A stretch of 64,000 bases of DNA from Pseudomonas sp. H1h (GTDB lineage Bacteria; Pseudomonadota; Gammaproteobacteria; Pseudomonadales; Pseudomonadaceae). Position numbers and translations under genes: made by a program. The notes under the pieces were generated by a model. The model was not told where the DNA came from and did not search any database. It was given only the letters and a program-made list of their open reading frames with translations. Where the stretch lies: NCBI RefSeq assembly GCF_000633255.1, contig NZ_AYMJ01000017.1:1-64000 (forward strand), read 5' to 3'. Below, piece by piece: positions 16,776 to 26,336 of the stretch. Positions within the stretch are counted from its first letter, which is position 1. Every line of letters starts with the position of its first letter.

Positions 16776-18704
16776 TCACTGATCATCAAAGTACCGCTCA
16801 TGCCAATCCACCAGCGGTTGCGGCGAGTTGAGTTTCTGCCCGTAGATCACCGAGTAAGACAGCACGTTCTGCACGTACTGACGGGTTTCGTCGAACGGGA
16901 TGCTTTCCACCCACACGTCGAAACTCAGGTGATCGGCACCGCGCAGCCACTGGCGCACGCGGCCGGGGCCGGCGTTGTAGGCGGCGGAGGCAAGTACGCG
17001 GTTGCCGTTGAACTGGCTGTGTACCTGACTCAGGTACGCGGCGCCGAGCTGGATGTTTTTGTCCGGATCGAGCACTTGCTGCGGCGAGGCCAGCGGGATG
17101 CTGAATTTGCGCGCAGTTTCCTTGGCGGTGCCCGGCATCAGTTGCATCAGGCCGCTGGCGCCGACGCCGGAGCGGGCGTCGTCCATAAAAGCGCTTTCCT
17201 GGCGGGTGATGGCGAATACCCAGCTGGAATGCAGGCCACGGACCTTGGCTTCACGCACGAGGGTGTCGCGGTGCGCCATCGGGAAGCGGATGTCCAGATC
17301 GTCCCAGTATTGCGCCTGACTGATGGTGCGAATCGCCGGGAAGTACCACTTCAGGTCGTAGGCCAGTTTGGCCTGCGCAACCATTTCGTCACGGTTGAAA
17401 TGACGGCTGACGTGGTACCACTCGCGGCGCCCGTCGACGATCTGTCCACGGGCATGGAATTCCAGGGCGCGACGCACACCGGGGGTGTTGCGCACCTTGT
17501 TGATGGTCGCCTGGCTGAGTACCAACGGCTTGTTGACCAGCGAGTAGGGCAGTTGCGAGCGGTCAGCGGCGAGGAAACCGTAGAAGTCACGTTCCTTCGC
17601 CAGATTCTTGTACAGCGTCTGCGCTTCCGGGTTCTGTGGCTGCGCCAGTTCCAGGCTGCGGGCCTGCCAGTAACGCCAGCGGTTGGTGGTCGCCAGATCC
17701 TGCGGCAGGCGACGGGTCAACTGATAGGCATCGTCCCAGCGTGCCAGACGCAACAGCAGGCGCAGGCGCCATTCGGAAACGGTGTTGTCGCGCAGTTCCG
17801 GGTCGTATTTGGTCATCACGTCCAGCGCGCGGCTGTCGAAACGCCGGGCCAGGGTCAGGCCGATTTCCCGGGCGATCGCGACTTTCTCGTCACGGGAGAA
17901 GTGCATGCTGCTGGCGTAACCGTCGAGCAGGGCCATGGCCTTGTCCGGATCCTGACGGGCGAGACGGCGCAGGCCGAGGCTGACCACGTCGGACATTGGT
18001 TCATCCGCCGGGGTGAAACGCGACGGCTGATTCAGCAACTCTGGCTTCTGCGCCACATCCACCAGCAGGCGACCGCGCGGGGCGAGGGTGGTCAGGCCGT
18101 TGACCAGGCTGTTGGCGAGTGGATAGTTGCGCGCCTGGGCGGCGAGTTTGGTGCGTTCCCAGCGCTTCTGTTCGGTCAACTGACCGTCGGCGGCCCAGAT
18201 GCCGAACAGCGCGTCACAGGCTGCCGGTTGTGATTTGCCGGTCAGCCACAGTTTGTCGGCGTTGGCGTAACCCTCGGCCTTGTGGCCGCTGCTGATCTGG
18301 TATTGCGCGTTGAGGCAGTCCAGTTCGGTGAAATTGAGTTTCGGGTCGTAATACTTGACGAAAGTTGCCCAGTCGCCACGGTCGGCGAGCCAGCGCAACC
18401 AGCGCAGCTTCATCCAGTTGGCCTGGGGCAGGTCACCGTGCTCGGCGAGGAACTTCTCGATCTCGGCGTTGCTCGCGGACTTCAGGCGCGCGGTCAGTTC
18501 GTCGTAGGCCAGGTAAGGCTCCAGCGGATAATCGGCCAGGGCCTGGCTGTAACGGAAGTACGGGCCGGTATCGCCCTTGGCCAGGGCGCGCTTGGCTTCA
18601 TCGTAATACTGGCGTTGGGTGGACAGGTCCACCGCCTGGGCGGATTGAGCGGCAGCGGCGGTAAGTAGCAAACAGGACAAGACACTGAAAAGGCGACTGC
18701 GCAT
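16776..18704 (-). CDS. slt: Soluble lytic murein transglycosylase
   Basis: Periplasmic enzyme of 642 aa that cleaves peptidoglycan between MurNAc and GlcNAc with formation of 1,6-anhydro-MurNAc. A signal peptide (MRSRLFSVLSCLLLTAAAAQ-SAQA) is followed by a large alpha-helical superhelix (about residues 27-450) and the catalytic SLT domain: ITRQESAFMDDARSGVGASG with catalytic Glu503, then LMQLMPGTA and AYNAGPGRVRQWL. I chose ATG 18704 because it gives a proper signal peptide; the frame stays open to 19067 without support. It is divergent from uup. Products feed the NagZ recycling route encoded at 32.3 kb. Confidence 0.95.
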   Translation of the reverse strand: MRSRLFSVLSCLLLTAAAAQSAQAVDLSTQRQYYDEAKRALAKGDTGPYFRYSQALADYPLEPYLAYDELTARLKSASNAEIEKFLAEHGDLPQANWMKLRWLRWLADRGDWATFVKYYDPKLNFTELDCLNAQYQISSGHKAEGYANADKLWLTGKSQPAACDALFGIWAADGQLTEQKRWERTKLAAQARNYPLANSLVNGLTTLAPRGRLLVDVAQKPELLNQPSRFTPADEPMSDVVSLGLRRLARQDPDKAMALLDGYASSMHFSRDEKVAIAREIGLTLARRFDSRALDVMTKYDPELRDNTVSEWRLRLLLRLARWDDAYQLTRRLPQDLATTNRWRYWQARSLELAQPQNPEAQTLYKNLAKERDFYGFLAADRSQLPYSLVNKPLVLSQATINKVRNTPGVRRALEFHARGQIVDGRREWYHVSRHFNRDEMVAQAKLAYDLKWYFPAIRTISQAQYWDDLDIRFPMAHRDTLVREAKVRGLHSSWVFAITRQESAFMDDARSGVGASGLMQLMPGTAKETARKFSIPLASPQQVLDPDKNIQLGAAYLSQVHSQFNGNRVLASAAYNAGPGRVRQWLRGADHLSFDVWVESIPFDETRQYVQNVLSYSVIYGQKLNSPQPLVDWHERYFDDQ

Positions 18705-18918
18705 GAGACATCCGGGCAGAGAAATCATGACAAGCACCGGCCGTGGCCAGCACTGAATTGTCTGTAGCTTAGCCTTTTGCCAGCAACGGGCGAAAGCTTT
18801 GCGGGTCTCGCAGCACAAGTTCGCAACAAATGTTGTGCAGAGTGCTTCGGCAGACAAATTGCCGGCCTGTTGAGGGCCTAACTCAGGTAGAATGCGCGCC
18901 CGGTTTTTGGAGAAGCTC

Positions 18919-20838
18919 ATGACCCTGCTCAAATTCAGCGATGTGTCCCTTGCATTCGGCGCGATGCCGTTGTTGGACAAGGTGTCCTGGCAGATCGCCC
19001 GTGGTGAGCGGGTGTGCATCATCGGCCGCAACGGCACTGGCAAGTCCAGCATGATGAAACTGGTCAAGGGCGACCAGAAGCCCGATGACGGCTCGGTATG
19101 GCGTGCCCCCGGTCTGAAAATCGGCGAATTGCCGCAAGAATTGCCGGTGGCCGACGAGCGGACCGTGTTCGACGTGGTTGCCGAGGGCCTCGATGGCGTT
19201 GGCGCCTTGCTCGCCGAATACCATCACCTGAGCCAGAACATCGTCACCGACGCCGATCTGGACAAGCTGATGCACGTTCAGCACGACCTCGAAGCCCGTG
19301 ACGGCTGGCGTTTACAGACCCTGGTCGACAGCACGCTGAGCCGCCTGCAACTGCCGGCCGACAAGACCCTCGCCGAGTTGTCCGGTGGCTGGCGTCGTCG
19401 CGTGCTGCTGGCGCAGGCGCTGGTGTCCGAGCCGGATCTGCTGCTGCTCGACGAACCGACCAACCACCTGGACATCGGTGCGATTGCCTGGCTCGAAGAA
19501 GCGCTGAAGGATTTCCAGGGCGCCGTGCTGTTCATCACGCACGACCGTTCCTTCCTGCAAAACCTTGCCACGCGCATCCTCGAACTGGATCGCGGCGGCC
19601 TGATCGACTGGAACGGCGACTACGCCAGTTTCCTGGTGCACAAAGAAGCCGCTCTGGCCGCTGAAGAAACCGCCAACGCGCTGTTCGACAAGCGTCTGGC
19701 CCAGGAAGAAGTGTGGATCCGTCAGGGCATCAAGGCCCGTCGTACCCGTAACGAAGGCCGCGTGCGTGCCTTGAAAGCCCTGCGTGTTGAGCGCAGCGAG
19801 CGTCGCGAACGCACCGGCAAGGCCAACATTCAGCTGGAAACTGCTGACAAGTCCGGCAAGCAAGTGATGGTGTTGGAAAATGTCAGCTTCCATCACCCGG
19901 ACGGCCCGTTCCTGATCAAGGACTTCTCGATGGTCCTGCAGCGCGGCGACCGTATCGGACTGCTGGGCGCTAACGGTACCGGCAAGACCACCCTGCTGAA
20001 ACTGATGCTCAACGGTCTGCAACCGACCAGCGGCAAAGTGGAAGAGGGCACCCGGATTGACGTGGCCTACTTCGACCAGTTGCGCCATCAGCTGGACCTG
20101 GAAAAAACCGTGATCGATAACGTCGCCGAAGGTCGTGACTTCATCGACATCGACGGCCAGAGCCGCCACGTGCTGAGCTACCTCGGTGACTTCCTGTTCA
20201 GCCCGCAGCGTGCCCGCACGCCGGTGAAGGCGTTGTCCGGCGGCGAGCGTGCGCGCTTGCTGTTGGCGAAGCTGTTCAGCAAGCCGGCGAACCTGCTGGT
20301 GCTCGATGAACCGACCAACGACCTCGACGTGGAAACCCTCGAACTGCTCGAAGAAGTGCTGCTGACCTTCAACGGCACTGTGCTGATGGTCAGCCACGAC
20401 CGGGCATTCCTCGACAACGTGGTCACCAGTACGCTGGTCTTCGAAGGTGAAGGCAAGGTTCGTGAATACGTCGGTGGCTATCAGGACTGGATCCGTCAGG
20501 GCGGCTCGCCGCGCCTGCTGGGCGTGACCGAGAGCAAGTCCGGCAAGGCTGACCTGAATTCGGCGGTGGTCACCGCTGAGCCTGCGCCAGTTGCTGCACC
20601 TGCTGCTGCCCCCGCCGCCAAGAAGAAGCTGAGCTACAAGCTGCAGCGCGAGCTGGAAGCGTTGCCGGGTGACATCGACGCCAAGGAACAGCAGATTGCT
20701 GCCGTCGAGGCTGAAATGGCCGAAGCCGGCTTCTACCAGCGCCCAGCGGCCGAGACTGCCAAGGTGATTGCTTCGCTTGAGCAGTTGCAGGCTGAGCTTG
20801 ATGCATTGGTGGAGCGTTGGGCCGAGCTGGATGCCTGA
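18919..20838 (+). CDS. uup: ABC-F family ATPase (Uup type)
   Basis: Soluble protein of 639 aa with two ATPase domains and no membrane part, as in ABC-F ribosome-associated factors. First domain: Walker A GRNGTGKSS, signature LSGGWRRR, Walker B LLLDEPTNHLD; second: Walker A GANGTGKTT, signature LSGGERAR, Walker B LVLDEPTNDLD. The arm linker between them is rich in Arg and Lys. The C-terminal domain after about residue 545 contains an Ala/Pro-rich linker and a coiled coil (KLSYKLQRELEALPGDID), the DNA- or ribosome-binding tail that defines Uup. ATG 18919 has GGAGAA 6 bases upstream. Roles in transposon excision and ribosome function are known for Uup. Confidence 0.93.
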   Translation: MTLLKFSDVSLAFGAMPLLDKVSWQIARGERVCIIGRNGTGKSSMMKLVKGDQKPDDGSVWRAPGLKIGELPQELPVADERTVFDVVAEGLDGVGALLAEYHHLSQNIVTDADLDKLMHVQHDLEARDGWRLQTLVDSTLSRLQLPADKTLAELSGGWRRRVLLAQALVSEPDLLLLDEPTNHLDIGAIAWLEEALKDFQGAVLFITHDRSFLQNLATRILELDRGGLIDWNGDYASFLVHKEAALAAEETANALFDKRLAQEEVWIRQGIKARRTRNEGRVRALKALRVERSERRERTGKANIQLETADKSGKQVMVLENVSFHHPDGPFLIKDFSMVLQRGDRIGLLGANGTGKTTLLKLMLNGLQPTSGKVEEGTRIDVAYFDQLRHQLDLEKTVIDNVAEGRDFIDIDGQSRHVLSYLGDFLFSPQRARTPVKALSGGERARLLLAKLFSKPANLLVLDEPTNDLDVETLELLEEVLLTFNGTVLMVSHDRAFLDNVVTSTLVFEGEGKVREYVGGYQDWIRQGGSPRLLGVTESKSGKADLNSAVVTAEPAPVAAPAAAPAAKKKLSYKLQRELEALPGDIDAKEQQIAAVEAEMAEAGFYQRPAAETAKVIASLEQLQAELDALVERWAELDA

Positions 20839-20851
20839 TTGATCCGCTAAC

Positions 20852-20889
20852 AAAAAAGCCCGGCGCTCAGTGATGAGCGCCGGGCTTTT
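20852..20889. terminator. Bidirectional terminator after uup
   Basis: Hairpin agcccggcgctca...tgagcgccgggct with an A-run before and a T-run after. Confidence 0.93.
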
Positions 20890-20925
20890 CATATGCAATG
20901 CGATCTACAGGCCAAGGTAGATCAA

Positions 20926-21014
20926 ATGTGGAGCAGGCTTGCTCGCGAAGGCGTTGTGTCGGCCGAGATCAATGGCAGGTGCGCGACGCTTGCGCGAGCA
21001 ATCCGGCTTCCACC
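20926..21014. repeat. Degenerate REPIN
   Basis: Left REP atgtggagcaggcttgctcgcgaag and a decayed inverted partner tgcgcgagcaatccggcttccac about 45 bases later. Mutations in both halves suggest an old copy. Confidence 0.7.
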
Positions 21015-21026
21015 GGCTCATGTGTT

Positions 21027-21464
21027 TCAGCGTTTGACCAGGTGTACGGCGAGTACGTCGCACGGCGCTCCGTGCAGCACATCATTCGCGGTCGAACCCA
21101 GCAGCAGCGCCAAGCCGTGACGGCCATGGCTGCCGACCACGATCAGGTCACACAGTTGCTCCTTGGCGAAGTGGTGGATCTCCTGGCGTGGCTGGCCGTA
21201 GGTCAGGTGGCAGTTGGCGCCTTCAAGCTCGGTGTATTTGAGTTTCAGGCGCTCAAGGCGCTCCTTGGCCTGATCGAACTGTTGCTGTTGCAGTTGTGAC
21301 AGATCCATTGGCACATCGCCGCCGAACGCCATGGCCATCGGTTCGACGATATGCACCAGCGACAGCTTGGCGCCATTGCTCACCGACAGCTCTCGGGCGC
21401 GGTGGATCACTGGGTCGCACTCTTCGGTCAGATCTACGGCGACCAGGATGTGGGAGTAGGGCAT
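21027..21464 (-). CDS. uspA: Universal stress protein (UspA family)
   Basis: Cytoplasmic protein of 145 aa with the UspA fold. It starts MPYSHILVAVDLTEECDPVI and carries the nucleotide-binding G-x2-G-x9-GS type motif near GSHGRHGLALLLGSTANDVL. ATG 21464 has a GAGGAG site; the frame extends a few codons upstream without one. It is divergent from the small membrane protein at 21569. Universal stress proteins accumulate on growth arrest; no regulator site was recognised. The fold is clear; the physiological role is not. Confidence 0.9.
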   Translation of the reverse strand: MPYSHILVAVDLTEECDPVIHRARELSVSNGAKLSLVHIVEPMAMAFGGDVPMDLSQLQQQQFDQAKERLERLKLKYTELEGANCHLTYGQPRQEIHHFAKEQLCDLIVVGSHGRHGLALLLGSTANDVLHGAPCDVLAVHLVKR

Positions 21465-21568
21465 GAGGTGCTCCTCGTGACAGTTCAATATTGTTAAGTA
21501 TGGCTGGTTTCAAGCGCATTGGTTCCAAAGTGACACAATGCGCTTACCTATAAGTCGGGAGTAGAGAT

Positions 21569-22006
21569 ATGACGGTCTGGTTGGTGGTGTCAATCCTGCT
21601 GGTGGTTCTGAGCCCACTGGCATGGTTGCGCCCATCGCGCGTGCAGAGCGGCCGGATGGCCCTGCGCATGGAGGCGCGGCGCATCGGGCTGGCCATGCAA
21701 CTGGCGCCTCAGGAGTGGCCGCACTGGCTGTCTCAGGAGCCCCCGAGCCCGTGTGCGCAATACCATCGACCGCGGCGTGGCAGTCAGCCGGCGTGCTGGA
21801 CCTATTGGCAGAAATCGCCGGGGGTGTGGGTCAATCAATGGCAGGAAGTCTGCGAAGACCGGGCGCTGCTCAATCATTTCGAAAAATTGCCAGGCAATGT
21901 CTTCAAGGTCGAGGCCGACAAGCAAATGATCGCCTTGTACTGGGGCGAGAAGGGTGAGGCCACGGTCTTGCAGGATATCGACGCGACTCTGAAAGCGCTG
22001 GCATGA
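21569..22006 (+). CDS. Conserved membrane-anchored protein of unknown function
   Basis: Protein of 145 aa with one N-terminal hydrophobic helix (residues 3-21, TVWLVVSILLVVLSPLAWL) and a soluble Trp-rich remainder (EWPHWLSQ, CWTYWQKSPGVWVNQWQ). The helix is followed by positively charged residues, so the soluble part is probably cytoplasmic. A GGAG site precedes ATG 21569. The gene is monocistronic between uspA and the fadB leader; similar proteins are found at this position in other Pseudomonas as I recall. No family or function is recognised. Confidence 0.8.
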   Translation: MTVWLVVSILLVVLSPLAWLRPSRVQSGRMALRMEARRIGLAMQLAPQEWPHWLSQEPPSPCAQYHRPRRGSQPACWTYWQKSPGVWVNQWQEVCEDRALLNHFEKLPGNVFKVEADKQMIALYWGEKGEATVLQDIDATLKALA

Positions 22007-22058
22007 CTCACGGACTTTTCCCACTGCAAGGGTGGGGAGCGTCCGGCAGACGAGCAAT

Positions 22059-22150
22059 AAAAAGCCCGACATGATTCATCGGGCGGGGTGGCCAGGCAGG
22101 CCGGTAACTGTTTTTGTCGTTGACTCGACTTTGCGCGGTCAACGAATCTC
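22059..22150 (-). ncRNA. Candidate minus-strand small RNA in the fadB leader
   Basis: On the minus strand a 7-base stem (cgttgac/gtcaacg, 22144-22118) is followed by an A-rich single-stranded stretch (gacaaaaacag), a short ggcc/ggcc stem (22102-22090) and a terminator hairpin gcccga/tcgggc (22084-22064) ending in TTTTTATT. No minus-strand protein gene lies upstream to use this terminator. This layout (stem, A-rich linker, terminator with U-tail) resembles Hfq-dependent sRNAs. The 5' end and promoter are not resolved; the real RNA may start further right, near 22215. It resembles no sRNA I can name. Confidence 0.4.
22064..22084 (-). terminator. Orphan intrinsic terminator pointing left
   Basis: Stem gcccga/tcgggc with a 9-base loop. 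The only T-run is on the minus strand (A-run 22059-22063), so it ends a leftward transcript. On the plus strand it is followed by ggggtgg and cannot serve the upstream plus-strand gene. Confidence 0.7.
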
Positions 22151-22533
22151 CCTGTAGTCCAGCCAGCGTAGCCTGTTAAACAAGGCCCGCGGTGAATTAG
22201 GGCGACTTTTCTAACTATTGATTCTATGAATGGCTTTGCATGCAGTGCCGTGTTGCAGGTCTGTGTGCGACGGAAGTGACCGCAAAGTCGCATTTCAACC
22301 CGTATTTTGGGCGATTGACAATTGCTGGAAATTCCGTGAAGGTGACGTACCCAAATCAAACGGGCGTATGAATTGAGCGTTTGTCTTACAGACTGCTCCT
22401 ACAGAATCCCGACTATCGCGTTGGCGGGTGTGCCGGGTGGATTGGCGTCAGCATCGACGAAAAAGCGTCCTGCCGAGCCATTTACCTGCGTCCGACGTGT
22501 ACTGTTCAGCTTCCATATCGTGGAGATCAGTTG

Positions 22534-24681
22534 ATGATTTACGAAGGTAAAGCCATCACGGTTAAAGCTCTTGAAAGTGGCATCGTCGAATTGAAATTCG
22601 ACCTCAAGGGTGAGTCCGTCAACAAGTTCAACCGTCTTACCCTGAACGAACTGCGTCAGGCCGTAGACACCATCAAGGCAGATGCTTCGATCAAGGGCGT
22701 GATCGTCAGCAGTGGCAAGGACGTATTCATCGTCGGCGCCGACATCACCGAATTTGTCGACAACTTCAAGCTGCCGGATGCCGAGCTGGTTGCTGGCAAT
22801 CTCGAAGCCAACAAGATCTTCAGCGATTTCGAAGACCTCAACGTTCCGACCGTGGCCGCGATCAACGGCATCGCCCTGGGTGGCGGTCTGGAAATGTGCC
22901 TGGCAGCTGACTATCGCGTCATGTCGACCAAGGCCAAGATCGGTCTGCCGGAAGTCAAACTGGGTATCTACCCAGGCTTCGGCGGTACTGTGCGTCTGCC
23001 ACGTCTGATCGGTGTCGACAACGCCATCGAATGGATTGCCGCCGGCAAGGAAAACCGCCCTGAAGACGCCCTGAAAGTCAGCGCCGTCGATGCCGTGGTT
23101 GCTCCAGAGAAGCTGCAGGAAGCTGCCCTTGAACTGATCAAGCGCGCCATCTCCGGCGAGTTCGACTTCAAGGCCAAGCGTCAGCCGAAACTTGAAAAAC
23201 TCAAGCTGAACGCCATTGAGCAAATGATGGCTTTCGAAACCGCCAAAGGTTTCGTGGCAGGCCAGGCTGGCCCGAACTACCCGGCGCCGGTTGAAGCGAT
23301 CAAAACCATCCAGAAAGCCGCGAACTTCGGTCGTGACAAAGCGCTGGAAGTCGAAGCCGCCGGTTTCGTCAAACTGGCCAAGACCTCTGCCGCGCAGAGC
23401 TTGATCGGTTTGTTCCTGAACGATCAGGAATTGAAGAAAAAGGCCAAGGCCTACGACGAAATCGCCAAAGACGTGAAACAGGCCGCTGTATTGGGCGCTG
23501 GCATCATGGGTGGCGGTATCGCTTATCAGTCGGCCTCCAAAGGTACGCCGATCCTGATGAAGGACATCAACGAGCACGGTATCGAGCAGGGTCTGGCCGA
23601 AGCCGCCAAACTGCTGGTTGGCCGCGTTGACAAGGGCCGCATGACCGCCGCGAAAATGGCTGAAGTGCTCAACGGTATTCGTCCGACCCTGTCCTACGGC
23701 GACTTCGGTCACGTCGATCTGGTTGTCGAAGCTGTGGTCGAGAACCCGAAGGTCAAGCAAGCTGTGCTGGCTGAAGTTGAAGGTCAGGTCAAAGAGGACA
23801 CAATCCTCGCGTCCAACACTTCGACCATTTCCATCAGCCTGCTGGCCAAGGCCCTCAAGCGTCCGGAAAACTTCGTCGGCATGCACTTCTTCAACCCGGT
23901 GCACATGATGCCACTGGTGGAAGTGATCCGTGGCGAGAAGTCCAGCGAGCTGGCTGTTGCCACCACCGTTGCCTACGCCAAGAAAATGGGCAAGAACCCG
24001 ATCGTCGTCAACGACTGCCCGGGCTTCCTGGTCAACCGTGTGCTGTTCCCGTACTTCGGCGGTTTCGCCAAACTGGTCAGCGCCGGTGTGGACTTCGTCC
24101 GTATCGACAAGGTCATGGAAAAATTCGGCTGGCCGATGGGCCCGGCGTACCTGATGGACGTGGTCGGCATCGACACCGGCCACCATGGTCGTGACGTGAT
24201 GGCTGAAGGCTTCCCGGACCGTATGAAGGATGACCGTCGTTCGGCCATCGACGTGCTTTACGAATCCAAGCGCCTGGGCCAGAAGAATGGCAAGGGCTTT
24301 TACGCCTACGAGGCCGACAAGAAAGGCAAGCAGAAGAAAGTCGCTGATCCGTCGGTGCTGGAAGTGCTCAAGCCGATCGTTTACGAGCAGCGCGAAGTCA
24401 CTGACGAAGACATCATCAACTGGATGATGATCCCGCTGTGCCTGGAAACCGTGCGTTGCCTGGAAGACGGCATCGTTGAAACCGCCGCCGAAGCCGACAT
24501 GGGTCTGGTCTACGGTATCGGTTTCCCTCCATTCCGTGGCGGTGCGCTGCGCTACATCGATTCGATCGGTGTTGCCGAGTTCGTTGCCCTGGCTGACCAG
24601 TACGCTGATTTGGGCGCGCTGTACCACCCGACCGCGAAGCTGCGTGAGATGGCCAAAAACGGCCAGAGCTTCTTCGGTTAA
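22534..24681 (+). CDS. fadB: Fatty acid oxidation complex alpha subunit
   Basis: Bifunctional beta-oxidation enzyme of 715 aa: enoyl-CoA hydratase/isomerase followed by 3-hydroxyacyl-CoA dehydrogenase. The hydratase part has [13 protein letters not shown] with Glu120 and [15 protein letters not shown] with Glu140, matching the two catalytic glutamates. The dehydrogenase part has the NAD motif [14 protein letters not shown] and catalytic His451 in [17 protein letters not shown] 22534 has GGAG 10 bases upstream; the frame is open to 22381 but unsupported. It is the first gene of a fadBA operon. In P. aeruginosa the equivalent fadBA5 operon is repressed by PsrA, whose gene lies 9 kb away here; no canonical PsrA box was found. 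Confidence 0.97.
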   Translation: MIYEGKAITVKALESGIVELKFDLKGESVNKFNRLTLNELRQAVDTIKADASIKGVIVSSGKDVFIVGADITEFVDNFKLPDAELVAGNLEANKIFSDFEDLNVPTVAAINGIALGGGLEMCLAADYRVMSTKAKIGLPEVKLGIYPGFGGTVRLPRLIGVDNAIEWIAAGKENRPEDALKVSAVDAVVAPEKLQEAALELIKRAISGEFDFKAKRQPKLEKLKLNAIEQMMAFETAKGFVAGQAGPNYPAPVEAIKTIQKAANFGRDKALEVEAAGFVKLAKTSAAQSLIGLFLNDQELKKKAKAYDEIAKDVKQAAVLGAGIMGGGIAYQSASKGTPILMKDINEHGIEQGLAEAAKLLVGRVDKGRMTAAKMAEVLNGIRPTLSYGDFGHVDLVVEAVVENPKVKQAVLAEVEGQVKEDTILASNTSTISISLLAKALKRPENFVGMHFFNPVHMMPLVEVIRGEKSSELAVATTVAYAKKMGKNPIVVNDCPGFLVNRVLFPYFGGFAKLVSAGVDFVRIDKVMEKFGWPMGPAYLMDVVGIDTGHHGRDVMAEGFPDRMKDDRRSAIDVLYESKRLGQKNGKGFYAYEADKKGKQKKVADPSVLEVLKPIVYEQREVTDEDIINWMMIPLCLETVRCLEDGIVETAAEADMGLVYGIGFPPFRGGALRYIDSIGVAEFVALADQYADLGALYHPTAKLREMAKNGQSFFG

Positions 24682-24695
24682 GCGCCCCCAACTAG

Positions 24696-25886
<1,191 letters not shown>

Positions 25887-25904
25887 GCGTCTCGTCGATG
25901 GAAG

Positions 25905-25932
25905 CCGGGGCCAAGTGCCCCGGTTTTTGTTT
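25905..25932 (+). terminator. Terminator of the fadBA operon
   Basis: Stem ccggggc/gccccgg with a short loop, followed by tttttgttttt. Confidence 0.9.
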
Positions 25933-25985
25933 TTGTGGATTTATTTTTGTATTTATTTTGAAAAAAATTGAGTGAGGGCCAAAAC

Positions 25986-26222
25986 ATGCCGATACAACCT
26001 GGGCTCTACCAACATTACAAAGGTCCGCAGTACCGCGTATTCAGTGTCGCGCGGCATTCCGAGACCGAAGAAGAAGTGGTCTTTTACCAAGCCCTGTATG
26101 GGGATTACGGCTTTTGGGTGCGCCCTTTGAGCATGTTCGTCGAGTCGGTCGAGGTTGACGGCGAGCAGGTGCCACGCTTTGCTTTGGTGCAAGCCGAACC
26201 GAGCCTTTTTTCCAGGGCATAA
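25986..26222 (+). CDS. DUF1653 domain protein
   Basis: Small protein of 78 aa consisting of one DUF1653 domain: GLYQHYKGPQYRVFSVARHS, ETEEEVVFYQALYG and WVRPLSMFVE give the family pattern Y-K-G...HSET-E...Y-x2-LYG...WVRP-x2-MF. ATG 25986 has a GAGGG site; a TTG 18 bases earlier is less likely. It sits between fadA and topA as an independent small gene. No function is established for the family; the beta-rich fold suggests binding rather than catalysis. Confidence 0.85.
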   Translation: MPIQPGLYQHYKGPQYRVFSVARHSETEEEVVFYQALYGDYGFWVRPLSMFVESVEVDGEQVPRFALVQAEPSLFSRA

Positions 26223-26247
26223 GGCGAGTGCGCACAGAACCCTGTGC

Positions 26248-26276
26248 TTGACCTCACCTTGTATCAACTATATATA
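26248..26276 (+). promoter_or_regulatory. Probable sigma-70 promoter of topA
   Basis: TTGACC (26248-26253), a 17-base spacer and TATATA (26271-26276), about 60 bases upstream of the topA start. Confidence 0.5.
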
Positions 26277-26336
26277 GCGGTGCCGCGTCAGGCGCCAACC
26301 GCCTTTCACTTCTAGAATTCAGGAATTTTCTGATCC

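Larger units (their letters stand above)
22007..22533. other. 527-base intergenic region upstream of fadB
   Basis: No plausible protein gene. It holds an orphan terminator pointing left (22059-22084), a GTTGAC/GTCAAC inverted repeat (22118-22144), an inverted repeat CAAACG-N15-CGTTTG (22357-22383), and the fadB promoter, which I cannot fix. The length and the orphan terminator suggest a small RNA; see the ncRNA entry. Confidence 0.6.

Noticed and set aside
22357..22383. Canonical PsrA box at fadB
   Set aside because: The spacer between AAAC and GTTT is 15 bases or more, outside the 2-4 base rule; kept only as a weak observation.
22399..24627. 742-aa open frame antisense to fadB
   Set aside because: Mirrors the codon bias of fadB, no ribosome binding site and no domain; a typical GC-rich shadow. 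The same holds for the 847-aa frame opposite topA and the 748-aa frame opposite mfd.
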